From Nocardia sp. NBC_01329 (GTDB taxonomy: Bacteria > Actinomycetota > Actinomycetes > Mycobacteriales > Mycobacteriaceae): a stretch of DNA of 64,000 nt. The translations under genes and the position numbers were made by a program. This document shows positions 15,537 through 21,608 of the stretch, in pieces. Each line of letters starts with the position of its first letter. The first letter of the stretch is position 1. The notes beneath the pieces were generated by a model, which was not told where the DNA came from, did no database searches, and was given only the letters and a program-made list of their open reading frames with translations. The stretch covers positions 5,116,001-5,180,000 of the forward strand of contig NZ_CP108381.1 in assembly GCF_035956715.1 (NCBI RefSeq), given 5' to 3'.

Positions 15537-16300
15537 TGAACGGTGCCGTTGACCGGTGCCATCGAATCCTCCTCGGCCTCACCCTTGCCGCCGTTGGCGG
15601 AACGGGCATCGGGGTCGTTCTTGTTCGACGAACGAGCCGGACGCACCGCCTTGTAACCGACATTGCGGACGGTGCCGATCAGCGATTCGTACTCACTGCC
15701 CAGCTTCGCGCGCAGACGCCGGACATGCACATCAACGGTCCGGGTGCCGCCGAAGAAGTCGTAGCCCCACACCTCCTGCAGCAGCTGCGCCCGAGTGAAC
15801 ACCCGGCCCGCGTGCTGCGCGAGGTACTTCAAGAGTTCGAATTCCTTGTAGGTCAGGTCGAGGGGGCGGCCACGCAGGCGCGCGGTGTAGGTGCCCTCAT
15901 CGATCACCAGTTCGCCCAAAGTGATCTTCCCGGAGTTCTCCGCGTCGGCCGAACCGCCGGTGCGGCCGACGAGCAAGCGCAGCCGGGCATCCAACTCCGC
16001 CGGGCCGGTACCGGGCAACAGAATATCGTCGAGACCCCAGTCGGCGTTCACCGCGACCAGACCGCCCTCGGTGAGCACGGCCACCACCGGGACCGAGGAC
16101 CCGGTACTGCCGAGCAGCCGGCACAGCCCACGCGCGGCCGCCAGCTCGGTGCGTGCGTCCACCAGCGCGACATCCGCGGTACCCGCCTCGAGCAACGACG
16201 CCACCTCGGTCGGTGCGGGGCGCACATTGTGCGCGAGCAGCGACAGTGAGGGCAGAACCGATTCGGGGTCGGGGTCGGAGGTCAGCAGGAGCAGCTCCAC
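15533..16300 (-). CDS. glnR: Nitrogen response regulator GlnR (OmpR/PhoB type)
   Basis: GlnR is the global nitrogen regulator of actinobacteria, controlling glutamine synthetase, ammonium and nitrate genes. The start is set at a GTG giving MELLLLTSDPD. A strong GGGAGGAGT site ends a few bases upstream and overlaps a competing upstream ATG, and known GlnR proteins begin with similar residues. The 255-residue protein has an atypical receiver domain (1-115; Asp48 in ALVDART) and a winged-helix DNA-binding domain (about 125-225, LTYKEFELLKYL, GYDFFGGTRTVDVHVRRLRAKLG) that is almost identical in known GlnR proteins. As in that family, no cognate kinase is adjacent. The tail of about 28 residues is acidic and variable. 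Confidence 0.95.
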   Translation of the reverse strand: MELLLLTSDPDPESVLPSLSLLAHNVRPAPTEVASLLEAGTADVALVDARTELAAARGLCRLLGSTGSSVPVVAVLTEGGLVAVNADWGLDDILLPGTGPAELDARLRLLVGRTGGSADAENSGKITLGELVIDEGTYTARLRGRPLDLTYKEFELLKYLAQHAGRVFTRAQLLQEVWGYDFFGGTRTVDVHVRRLRAKLGSEYESLIGTVRNVGYKAVRPARSSNKNDPDARSANGGKGEAEEDSMAPVNGTVQ

Positions 16301-16400
16301 AAGCACTCCTCCCATCTCGTAGCTACGCGAAAGCCAGCTTCGTCGCCGTCGCCACGTTGCTCATCCATATGCAATCGCTGCAAGATTAGCGCGTCGAGCT

Positions 16401-16523
16401 GTGTTTATTCGCCCCGCCTGCGGCGGGGCGGGGTCGGGGCCCTATTAACCCCGGTTCTTCACTCCGGCGCTCAGTCGCTGCGCTCCTTCGCTCTGTCGCT
16501 CCAGAACCGGGGCGGGCCCCGAC
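16401..16523 (-). repeat. Double-hairpin intergenic repeat, type A, copy 1
   Basis: Read on the plus strand it starts GTGTTTATT, then a short hairpin (GCCCCGCC-TGC-GGCGGGGC). A long nested palindrome follows, with outer arms GTCGGGGCCC/GGGCCCCGAC and inner arms CCCCGGTTCT/AGAACCGGGG around a loop of about 43 nt. It is the near-identical reverse complement of the two tandem copies at 20203-20446. It has no open frame and no transposase nearby. Confidence 0.88.
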
Positions 16524-16694
16524 CACGGATACCGACCGTCCGGAATGGACGAGAAGGACTGTGTGGACGTGCGCCTCGATCGATCTGGGGAGGCCTCGGC
16601 ACTGCCAGCGTTCGTGGTCGCCGGTATGCCGGTTATGGAGGTGTCGGCTCGTCGCGGGGGAAGCGACGTCGTCCCGACGATGGTTGTTGCCCGC

Positions 16695-16720
16695 GCTCCA
16701 GAACCGGGGCGGGCCCTGAC
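16695..16720 (-). repeat. Truncated type A repeat end
   Basis: The sequence GCTCCAGAACCGGGGC followed by GGGCCCTGAC matches the right end of the type A element at 16496-16523 with one change. The rest of the element is missing. It lies 40 bp before the lmeA -10 box. Confidence 0.7.
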
Positions 16721-16761
16721 TGTTGTTGCACATAGCCCCGGGCCGCCGGGGGCGTGTCCAC

Positions 16762-16767
16762 TATGGT
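16762..16767 (+). promoter_or_regulatory. -10 box for leaderless lmeA
   Basis: TATGGT ends 7 nt before the ATG of lmeA and there is no ribosome site, the arrangement of a leaderless mycobacterial-type transcript. It supports the chosen start. Confidence 0.55.
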
Positions 16768-16774
16768 GCTTGCC

Positions 16775-17584
16775 ATGCGGAAGCTGATCATCGGACTGCT
16801 GTGCCTGGCGGGGCTGGCAGTGGTTGTCGATTTCGGTGCGGCCGCATATTCGGAGTACCGCGTATCGCGATCACTGAAGGTGGGTGCCGAACTCAGCGCC
16901 GACCCCGAGGTCACCTTCCACGGTTTCCCGTTTCTGCGGCAGGCACTCGACGGCCGCTACGACAATATCGAGATCAAGGCCGACAGTGTCCGGCCCGATA
17001 TCCCGGGCGAGATCGGGCTGGAGGCCACCCTGCTGGGGATGGACCTCCCACTGGGTGATCTGGTCGACGGGCGGGTGCGCAATGTCCCGGTCGAGCAGGT
17101 GGATGTCCGGATGCGGGTCGCGCCGACCGAACTCGGCCGCCTCTTCGGCATCCCCGATCTGGAAGTCCATTCCCGGCCGGCCGACAAATCCGACGGCACC
17201 GGCGGTTCGGGCGGTTCGGGGATGACCACGGCGGGCGCGCTGGTACTGACCGGGACCCTGCCCTCGGCACCGAGCGGACAGCAGGGGGCGAGCTTCGCCG
17301 GCGAACGGGTGAGCGTCGCGGCCGATCTGCTGCTCGACGGCGATCAGGTGCGGATCGTGGCGACAGGTCTGTACTCCGAGGAGATCTCGCCGGTCCCGTC
17401 TCAACCGGTGGTCGACGAAGCCGATATCCCGGCGGTGCTGGCGATGTTCACCCGTACCATTGATACGAAAGAGCTTCCTTTCGGAATCCGACCCACCGAG
17501 GTCACCGCCCTGGGCGGCCATATCGTGGTCGAGGGCCGGGGCACAGATGTGACGATCGATTTGAACAGATTGCGGCGCCCATGA
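16775..17584 (+). CDS. lmeA: DUF2993 protein, lipomannan elongation factor LmeA
   Basis: In M. smegmatis the orthologue (MSMEG_5785; Rv0817c) binds phospholipid and maintains the mannosyl elongation of lipomannan in the cell envelope. The 269-residue protein begins MRKLIIGLLCLAG; an N-terminal hydrophobic helix (about 3-27) serves as signal or anchor. The remainder is a DUF2993 domain of beta-strand character (VTFHGFPFLRQALDGRYDNIEIKA-like core near residues 48-70), with a glycine/serine-rich linker around 150-158. The stop overlaps the start of the thioredoxin-like gene (ATGA). Assignment rests on family and on position beside glnR, as in mycobacteria. Confidence 0.88.
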   Translation: MRKLIIGLLCLAGLAVVVDFGAAAYSEYRVSRSLKVGAELSADPEVTFHGFPFLRQALDGRYDNIEIKADSVRPDIPGEIGLEATLLGMDLPLGDLVDGRVRNVPVEQVDVRMRVAPTELGRLFGIPDLEVHSRPADKSDGTGGSGGSGMTTAGALVLTGTLPSAPSGQQGASFAGERVSVAADLLLDGDQVRIVATGLYSEEISPVPSQPVVDEADIPAVLAMFTRTIDTKELPFGIRPTEVTALGGHIVVEGRGTDVTIDLNRLRRP

Positions 17585-18024
17585 TCGAGATCACCATTCT
17601 GGCGGTAATGCTGCTGGCCGGGCTGGCCGTCGGCCTGTACCTGCGCCGGCGCGACGGCGCGGTGCGGTCCGCGCCGGTCACGCTGGACCGCGATACCGAC
17701 GCACGCGACGATCTGCTCGTGGCCGCGGGTGTGACCGGGTCCGGCCCCGCGGTCCTGCATTTCTCCGCCGACTGGTGCGGGCCGTGCGCGGCCGTCCGCC
17801 GCGTGGTCGCCGACGCCACCCGCGACCTGGCCGATTCACCCCAACCGCCGCGCGATATCGAGGTCGATATCGACACCGACCCGGCGCTGGCCAGGGCGCT
17901 GAACGTCCTGTCGCTACCCACCACCTTCGTGTTCGACGCCGAGGGCCGGGAACGGTTCCGGATCTCCGGTGTCCCCAAGACCAGCGATCTGCGTAGCGCG
18001 CTGAGCCCGCTCACGGCCGCGTAA
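17581..18024 (+). CDS. thiX: Membrane-anchored thioredoxin-like protein
   Basis: This 147-residue protein has a single N-terminal membrane helix (about 3-21, ITILAVMLLAGLAVGLYL) followed by a thioredoxin domain with the redox motif SADWCGPCAAV (about residues 60-70) and the cis-proline loop LSLPTTFVF. The anchor topology suggests the active site faces the cytoplasm or the membrane surface; this cannot be settled by eye. It corresponds to Rv0816c. Its start overlaps the lmeA stop by 4 nt, so the two are translationally coupled. It is immediately followed by the cysteine/sulfur operon. Confidence 0.9.
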   Translation: MIEITILAVMLLAGLAVGLYLRRRDGAVRSAPVTLDRDTDARDDLLVAAGVTGSGPAVLHFSADWCGPCAAVRRVVADATRDLADSPQPPRDIEVDIDTDPALARALNVLSLPTTFVFDAEGRERFRISGVPKTSDLRSALSPLTAA

Positions 18025-18078
18025 GGCCCCCTGACCAGCCGATCACCCCCTACCCGCTCGGGATCTTCCGGGATTGGG

Positions 18079-18084
18079 TAGACT
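18079..18084 (+). promoter_or_regulatory. -10 box for the leaderless polycysteine leader peptide
   Basis: TAGACT ends 7 nt before the GTG at 18092, so the first transcribed base should fall at or next to the start codon. A TTGGG stretch precedes it; no clear -35 box is visible. Confidence 0.7.
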
Positions 18085-18091
18085 GCCCGGT

Positions 18092-18178
18092 GTGCAAAAC
18101 CACCACGAGCTGATGCTCACCCGTCGCCGCACAGTCGATCTGTGCCGCCTCGGTGGTTGTTGCTGCCTGTGCCGCTGA
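18092..18178 (+). CDS. Cysteine-rich leader peptide (28 aa), putative cysteine-responsive attenuator
   Basis: A GTG-initiated frame of 28 codons encodes, in its second half, DLCRLGGCCCLCR: five cysteines in the last eleven residues, three of them consecutive. It lies between thiX and DUF4395-cysA-sseC and is probably leaderless (TAGACT box 7 nt upstream). Mycobacteria have the same arrangement: published work describes leaderless polycysteine short ORFs (M. smegmatis Ms5788A upstream of the cysA2/sseC2 genes) whose slow translation under cysteine shortage raises expression of the downstream operon. An internal ATG at 18113 is a possible alternative start. The function here is inferred from sequence and context. 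Confidence 0.85.
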   Translation: MQNHHELMLTRRRTVDLCRLGGCCCLCR

Positions 18179-18210
18179 GCGGTCGGGTCTCGATTTCCTG
18201 ACGCCGACCA

Positions 18211-18267
18211 CGGTTCCCCCGCGCGAGCGATCTCGATCCCCCGGAGAACCGATCCCCCGGAGAACCG
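18211..18267 (+). promoter_or_regulatory. Putative attenuator region with two alternative hairpins
   Basis: After the cysteine leader stop, CGGTTC (18211-18216) can pair with either of two identical GAACCG sites (18246-18251 and 18262-18267). The two sites belong to a perfect 16-bp tandem duplication (18235-18250 and 18251-18266). Mutually exclusive pairing of this kind could couple leader translation to DUF4395-cysA-sseC expression. This is inferred from base pairing by eye. Confidence 0.45.
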
Positions 18268-18307
18268 GCCTATTCCGCCGAAAAGTTCGAGCGCAGGAGT
18301 TTCGTCT

Positions 18308-18781
18308 ATGTCCACTACCACCACCGTTCCGGATCGGGTCGATGTCCGCGGCCCGCGTTTCGTGGCCTGGGTGACCACCGGCGTCCTCGTACTGGTGTTG
18401 TCGCTCGCCGCGTTCGCTCCGGCCGCCGCTGCCGCGCTGATCGCCGTGCAGGCGGTGGTCTTCGCTCTCGGCACCTGGCTCGGACCGCGCCGGCACCCGT
18501 ACGGCCTGGTCTACGCACGATTCGTCGGGCCGCGCCTGGGCCCGGTCGCCGAAACCGAACCGGCAGCGCCGCTACGGTTCGCCCAGCTGCTCGGTTTCGT
18601 GTTCGCCGCGGTCAGCCTGCTGGGTTTCCTGGTCGGCGCCACACTCGTGGGCGCGCTGTTCGCCGGGTTCGCCCTGTTCGCGGCCTTCCTGAACGCCGCA
18701 TTCGGGATCTGTCTCGGTTGCAAGCTGTATCCACTGGTCACCCGGCTACGCCCGGCTCCCCCGTCCGAATCCCCCGCATGA
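18308..18781 (+). CDS. DUF4395 integral membrane protein
   Basis: This 157-residue protein has about four membrane helices: about 20-40 (WVTTGVLVLVLSLAAFAPA), 42-58, 95-113 and 115-135. It matches DUF4395, a family often found beside rhodanese and thioredoxin genes and thought to be part of sulfur handling; the exact activity is unknown. The motif GICLGCKLY near the C-terminus carries two cysteines that could be redox-active or receive sulfur. The ATG has an AGGAG site 8 nt upstream. It is the first structural gene behind the cysteine leader and is followed after 32 nt by cysA. Confidence 0.85.
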   Translation: MSTTTTVPDRVDVRGPRFVAWVTTGVLVLVLSLAAFAPAAAAALIAVQAVVFALGTWLGPRRHPYGLVYARFVGPRLGPVAETEPAAPLRFAQLLGFVFAAVSLLGFLVGATLVGALFAGFALFAAFLNAAFGICLGCKLYPLVTRLRPAPPSESPA

Positions 18782-18813
18782 ATAAATCCGCTGTCACCAC
18801 TGAAAGGGAAAAC

Positions 18814-19647
18814 ATGGCTCGCTCCGATGTCCTGGTCTCCGTCGACTGGGCCGAAGAGAACCTCAAAACCCCCGGCGTCGTCTTCGTCGAGGTCGACGAG
18901 GACACCACCGCCTATGAAGGCGGACACATCGAGGGCGCTGTGCGGCTCGACTGGAAGAAGGACCTGCAGGATCAGGTTCGGCGCGACTTCGTGAACCAGG
19001 AGCAGTTCTCCGCGCTGCTCTCCGAGCGCGGGATCGCGAACGACGACCAGGTGATCCTGTACGGAGGCAACAACAACTGGTTCGCCGCCTACGCCTACTG
19101 GTACTTCAAGCTGTACGGCCACAACGACGTCAAGCTGCTCGACGGCGGCCGCAAGAAGTGGGAGCTCGACGGGCGCCCGCTGTCCGGCGATACCGTCAGC
19201 CGCCCGGCGACCCAGTACAAGGCGGGCGAGCCGGACACCACCATCCGCGCCTTCCGTGACGAGGTCATCGCGGCCATCGGCACCAAGAATCTCGTCGATG
19301 TGCGTTCCCCCGACGAGTTCTCGGGCAAGATCCTGGCCCCCGCGCATCTGCCGCAGGAACAGAGCCAGCGTCCCGGCCACATCCCCGGCGCGATCAACGT
19401 GCCGTGGAGCAAGGCCGCGAACGAGGACGGCACCTTCCGTTCCGACGCCGAACTCACCGACATCTACGGTGAGGCCGGTCTGGACGGCGGCAAGGAGACC
19501 ATCGCCTACTGCCGTATCGGCGAGCGTTCCTCGCACACCTGGTTCGTGCTGCAGGAGCTGCTCGGACACCAGAACGTCAAGAACTACGATGGCAGCTGGA
19601 CCGAATACGGCTCGCTCGTCGGCGCCCCTATCGAGTTGGGAGAATAA
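18814..19647 (+). CDS. cysA2: Thiosulfate sulfurtransferase (rhodanese), CysA2 type
   Basis: A two-domain rhodanese that transfers the sulfane sulfur of thiosulfate to a thiophilic acceptor. The ATG (MARSDVLVS) follows a GAAAGGGA site. The 277-residue protein has an inactive N-terminal rhodanese domain (about 5-130) and a catalytic C-terminal one with the active-site loop CRIGERSSHTWF; the catalytic cysteine is residue 233. Actinobacteria conserve this CysA-type loop. It is co-transcribed with DUF4395 and sseC (5-nt gap), behind the polycysteine leader. Confidence 0.95.
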   Translation: MARSDVLVSVDWAEENLKTPGVVFVEVDEDTTAYEGGHIEGAVRLDWKKDLQDQVRRDFVNQEQFSALLSERGIANDDQVILYGGNNNWFAAYAYWYFKLYGHNDVKLLDGGRKKWELDGRPLSGDTVSRPATQYKAGEPDTTIRAFRDEVIAAIGTKNLVDVRSPDEFSGKILAPAHLPQEQSQRPGHIPGAINVPWSKAANEDGTFRSDAELTDIYGEAGLDGGKETIAYCRIGERSSHTWFVLQELLGHQNVKNYDGSWTEYGSLVGAPIELGE

Positions 19648-19652
19648 CCACA

Positions 19653-19958
19653 ATGTGTGCAGCACCTACCCAGGGCCAGGCCATCCCGGCCGGGGTCGAT
19701 GTGGAGAAGGAAACGGTCATCACCGGCCGGGTTCTCGCCACGGACGGCGAGCCGGTGGCAGGCGCATTCGTGCGGCTACTGGACGGCAACGGGGATTTCA
19801 CCGCCGAGGTCGTCGCCTCGGGCACCGGTGACTTCCGTTTCTTCGCGGCGCCGGGCAACTGGACGCTGCGCGCGCTCTCCTCCGCGGGCAACGGCACAGC
19901 AGAACTCCGTCCCGACGGCCCGGGCATCCACAACCTGGACGTCGCCGTCTCGAAGTAG
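19653..19958 (+). CDS. sseC2: DUF1416 protein SseC
   Basis: This 101-residue protein is the usual companion of CysA-type sulfurtransferase in actinobacteria and corresponds to Rv0814c. It reads as a carboxypeptidase-regulatory-like or transthyretin-like beta-sandwich (VITGRVLATDGEPVAGAFVRLLD, then DFRFFAAPGNWTLRALS). It has one cysteine at residue 2 and ends in K. Its biochemical role is not established; the link to sulfur metabolism is by constant pairing with cysA. A terminator hairpin follows. Confidence 0.93.
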   Translation: MCAAPTQGQAIPAGVDVEKETVITGRVLATDGEPVAGAFVRLLDGNGDFTAEVVASGTGDFRFFAAPGNWTLRALSSAGNGTAELRPDGPGIHNLDVAVSK

Positions 19959-19973
19959 ACACACCGGGACCTC

Positions 19974-20015
19974 ACGGGCCCAGGACCGCCTCGCACGAGC
20001 CGGCCCTGGGCCCGT
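19974..20015 (+). terminator. Terminator of the cysA-sseC operon
   Basis: An 11-bp perfect stem (ACGGGCCCAGG/CCTGGGCCCGT) encloses a 20-nt loop that can itself pair. It lies 16 nt after the sseC stop and is followed by a TTCCGTTTCC tract. Confidence 0.75.
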
Positions 20016-20202
20016 TCCGTTTCCACCGACCACACGCTGAGCCCGCCATCGCAGTTTCCGGATCATCGCTTTCCGACGCGGCCGACCATCCACAGAACGA
20101 ACGGCCACCATCGAGCACTCACAGTGCCGTGAACCTATCCAGGCCGGTCGAGAACCCTGTATACCCATACCTTTCGTCTACTCCGGATGGTCACCCTCCA
20201 TA

Positions 20203-20323
20203 GTCGGGGCCCGCCCCGGTTCTGGAGCGACAGAGCGAAGGAGCGCAGCGACTGAGCGCCGGAGTGAAGAACCGGGGTCACGAGGGCCCCGACCGCCCCG
20301 CCGCAGGCGGGGCAAACAACACA
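20203..20323 (+). repeat. Double-hairpin intergenic repeat, type A, copy 2
   Basis: Starts GTCGGGGCCC, continues through the inner arms CCCCGGTTCT/AGAACCGGGG around the conserved loop, closes with GGGCCCCGAC, and ends with the short hairpin GCCCCGCC-GCA-GGCGGGGC and an AACAACAC edge. It is almost identical to the copies at 16401 (opposite strand) and 20324. Confidence 0.9.
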
Positions 20324-20446
20324 GTCGGGGCCCGCCCCGGTTCTGGAGCGACGAAGCGAAGGAGCGCAGCGACTGAGCGCCGGAGTGAAGAACCGGGGTT
20401 AATAGGGCCCCGACCCGCCCCGCCGAAGGCGGGGCAAATAAACACA
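20324..20446 (+). repeat. Double-hairpin intergenic repeat, type A, copy 3
   Basis: Directly follows copy 2 in the same orientation, with a period of 121 bp. It differs at a few positions: CGAAGC for CAGAGC in the loop, TTAATA for TCACGA before the closing outer arm, and GAA for GCA in the small hairpin loop. It ends AATAAACAC, 15 bp before the next start codon. Confidence 0.9.
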
Positions 20447-20461
20447 GCATAGAATTACAGC

Positions 20462-20557
20462 GTGGTCCTCTTCTTCGAGATTCTGCTGGTCGCCGTATCG
20501 ATCCTCATCGGATGGTTCGGCCTGTACGTCTTCTACCGGCTGTTCACCGAGTCATGA
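20462..20557 (+). CDS. 31-residue single-pass membrane peptide
   Basis: A GTG-initiated frame of 31 codons encodes one hydrophobic helix (FFEILLVAVSILIGWFGLYVFY) followed by RLFTES. The last codons overlap the start of the nitrobindin-like gene (ATGA), so the pair is translationally coupled. Similar very short membrane proteins precede the Rv0813c-like gene in related genomes as I recall, which supports it being real. The charge pattern suggests the C-terminus stays inside. Function is unknown; a membrane tether or partner for the downstream protein is possible. Confidence 0.75.
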   Translation: MVLFFEILLVAVSILIGWFGLYVFYRLFTES

Positions 20558-21297
20558 GCGATCTCGCGAGCGAGGGTTCCGATCCGTCCGAGCGAGCGAG
20601 CGACAGCAGCAACGGAAAGCCTCCGGGCGTCGATCACGACCGCAACGGTCACGGCCGTTCGGCCGAGACCGAGTCGTCGCTGAGCGGCGATCGGGCGGTG
20701 GCCCACGCGGCCGAACGTGCAAAGGCGACCAGCGGCCGCAATATTCCGGTGCTCCCGGACCTCCCGATTCCCGACGATACGGCGAATCTGCGCCTGGGCC
20801 CGGACTTGAACCCGGCCATGCTGGCGCTGTTGCCGATGGTCGGTGTGTGGCGCGGTGAGGGCGAGGGAAACAACCCCGAGCGGGGTGACTACCGCTTCGG
20901 CCAGCAGATCGTGGTCTCTCATGACGGTGGCGACTATCTGAGTTGGGATTCGCGATCCTGGTTCGTCGAATCCGACGGCGGCTACGGCGGGCCGGATCTG
21001 CGTGAGAGCGGCTTCTGGCGGGTCGGCGTCGAGGGCAACGACGAGGTCCTGGAGCTGCTGCTCACTCACAGCACCGGGATCGTCGAACTGTTCTACGGCA
21101 CGGCACTGACCCAGTCTTCCTGGGAACTGGCCACCGATGTGGTGATCCGCAGCCAGACCGGCGCGGTGGTGGGTGGCGCCAAACGCTTGTACGGGATCGT
21201 CGAGGGCGGCGATCTCGCCTATGTGGAAGAGCGTGTAGTGGCCGACGGTCCGCTGCAGCCACGCCTTTCCGCCCGGCTGCAGCGCTATATCGGCTGA
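20554..21297 (+). CDS. Nitrobindin-like beta-barrel protein (Rv0813c type)
   Basis: The 247-residue protein has a hydrophilic, low-complexity N-terminus of about 70 residues and a C-terminal 10-stranded FABP-like barrel (about 80-247) with the family signature MVGVWRGEGEGN. In true nitrobindins a C-terminal histidine binds ferric haem. At the corresponding spot this protein reads QPRLSARLQRY, with no histidine, as is described for Rv0813c, so it probably lacks normal haem binding and may bind a lipid or other ligand instead. It is coupled to the 31-residue membrane peptide upstream. The N-terminal extension is longer than the family norm. Confidence 0.85.
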   Translation: MSDLASEGSDPSERASDSSNGKPPGVDHDRNGHGRSAETESSLSGDRAVAHAAERAKATSGRNIPVLPDLPIPDDTANLRLGPDLNPAMLALLPMVGVWRGEGEGNNPERGDYRFGQQIVVSHDGGDYLSWDSRSWFVESDGGYGGPDLRESGFWRVGVEGNDEVLELLLTHSTGIVELFYGTALTQSSWELATDVVIRSQTGAVVGGAKRLYGIVEGGDLAYVEERVVADGPLQPRLSARLQRYIG

Positions 21298-21608
21298 CCC
21301 GCGGATCCGTCGGCGGGGCGCCCGGGTCGGCGAGAATACCCCGGTCCCCGTGGGCGATGGTCGGCCCGGGCACAGAACGGCCCCCGAGCCATATCGGCGC
21401 GGACTCCGGTGTGAATACGGGGGTCTCGCGGCCGATCCCGATCGGACGGACCGGGGACTCGGGGGCCGGGTGGCTACCGTGGATTCGCTGAGCGCTGAAG
21501 CGATCGGAATCCAGGGGACAGCCGGCTACAGCGTCAGCTGGTAGCCACCTCACGCGTCCTGAGAATTTTCATTCTTGGGATCACCTCCTTCCTTGTGTAC
21601 CTCCGAAC
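21298..21608. other. Gene-poor region between the nitrobindin-like gene and cydC
   Basis: Apart from a possible 12-codon frame at 21534-21572 with an exceptional ribosome site, no gene is evident. A hairpin (GGCTA/TAGCC with CAGC/GCTG inside, about 21523-21545) overlaps the end of that frame and could act as the terminator of cydABDC. Confidence 0.45.
21534..21572 (-). CDS. Putative 12-residue micro-ORF with a full-length Shine-Dalgarno sequence
   Basis: The frame MKILRTREVATS is preceded by AAGGAGGTGATC (21579-21590 on the minus strand). This is the complete 12-nt complement of the 16S rRNA 3' end, the strongest ribosome site in the window. The frame follows cydC by 37 nt. A GTG inside the ribosome site could extend it by four residues. 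No family is recognisable. It may be a translated leader, a toxin-like peptide or a chance frame; only the ribosome site is striking. Confidence 0.35.
   Translation of the reverse strand: MKILRTREVATS

Larger units (their letters stand above)
16301..16774. other. Intergenic region with repeat elements between glnR and lmeA
   Basis: No credible gene is present. The stretch contains a full double-hairpin repeat (16401-16523), a truncated right end of the same repeat (16695-16720) and, at its end, the -10 box of lmeA. The DNA in between (16524-16694) shows no recognisable feature. Confidence 0.6.
19959..20461. other. Intergenic region with terminator and two tandem repeat copies
   Basis: The stretch has no gene. 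It contains the sseC terminator (19974-20015), about 190 bp without identifiable features, and two head-to-tail type A repeat copies (20203-20323, 20324-20446) reaching to within 16 bp of the next start codon. Confidence 0.7.

Noticed and set aside
16545..16787. Possible 80-residue gene between repeat copies
   Set aside because: No ribosome site, composition unlike the neighbours, and its end runs through a repeat remnant and the lmeA promoter.
20203..20446. CRISPR or insertion sequence at the tandem repeats
   Set aside because: Only two adjacent copies, no unique spacers, no transposase and no open frame. The internal palindromes fit a structured intergenic repeat.
21575..21590. Fragment of a 16S rRNA 3' end on the plus strand
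   Set aside because: Only the GGATCACCTCCTT segment matches and the bases around it do not. It is better explained as a full Shine-Dalgarno sequence on the minus strand.
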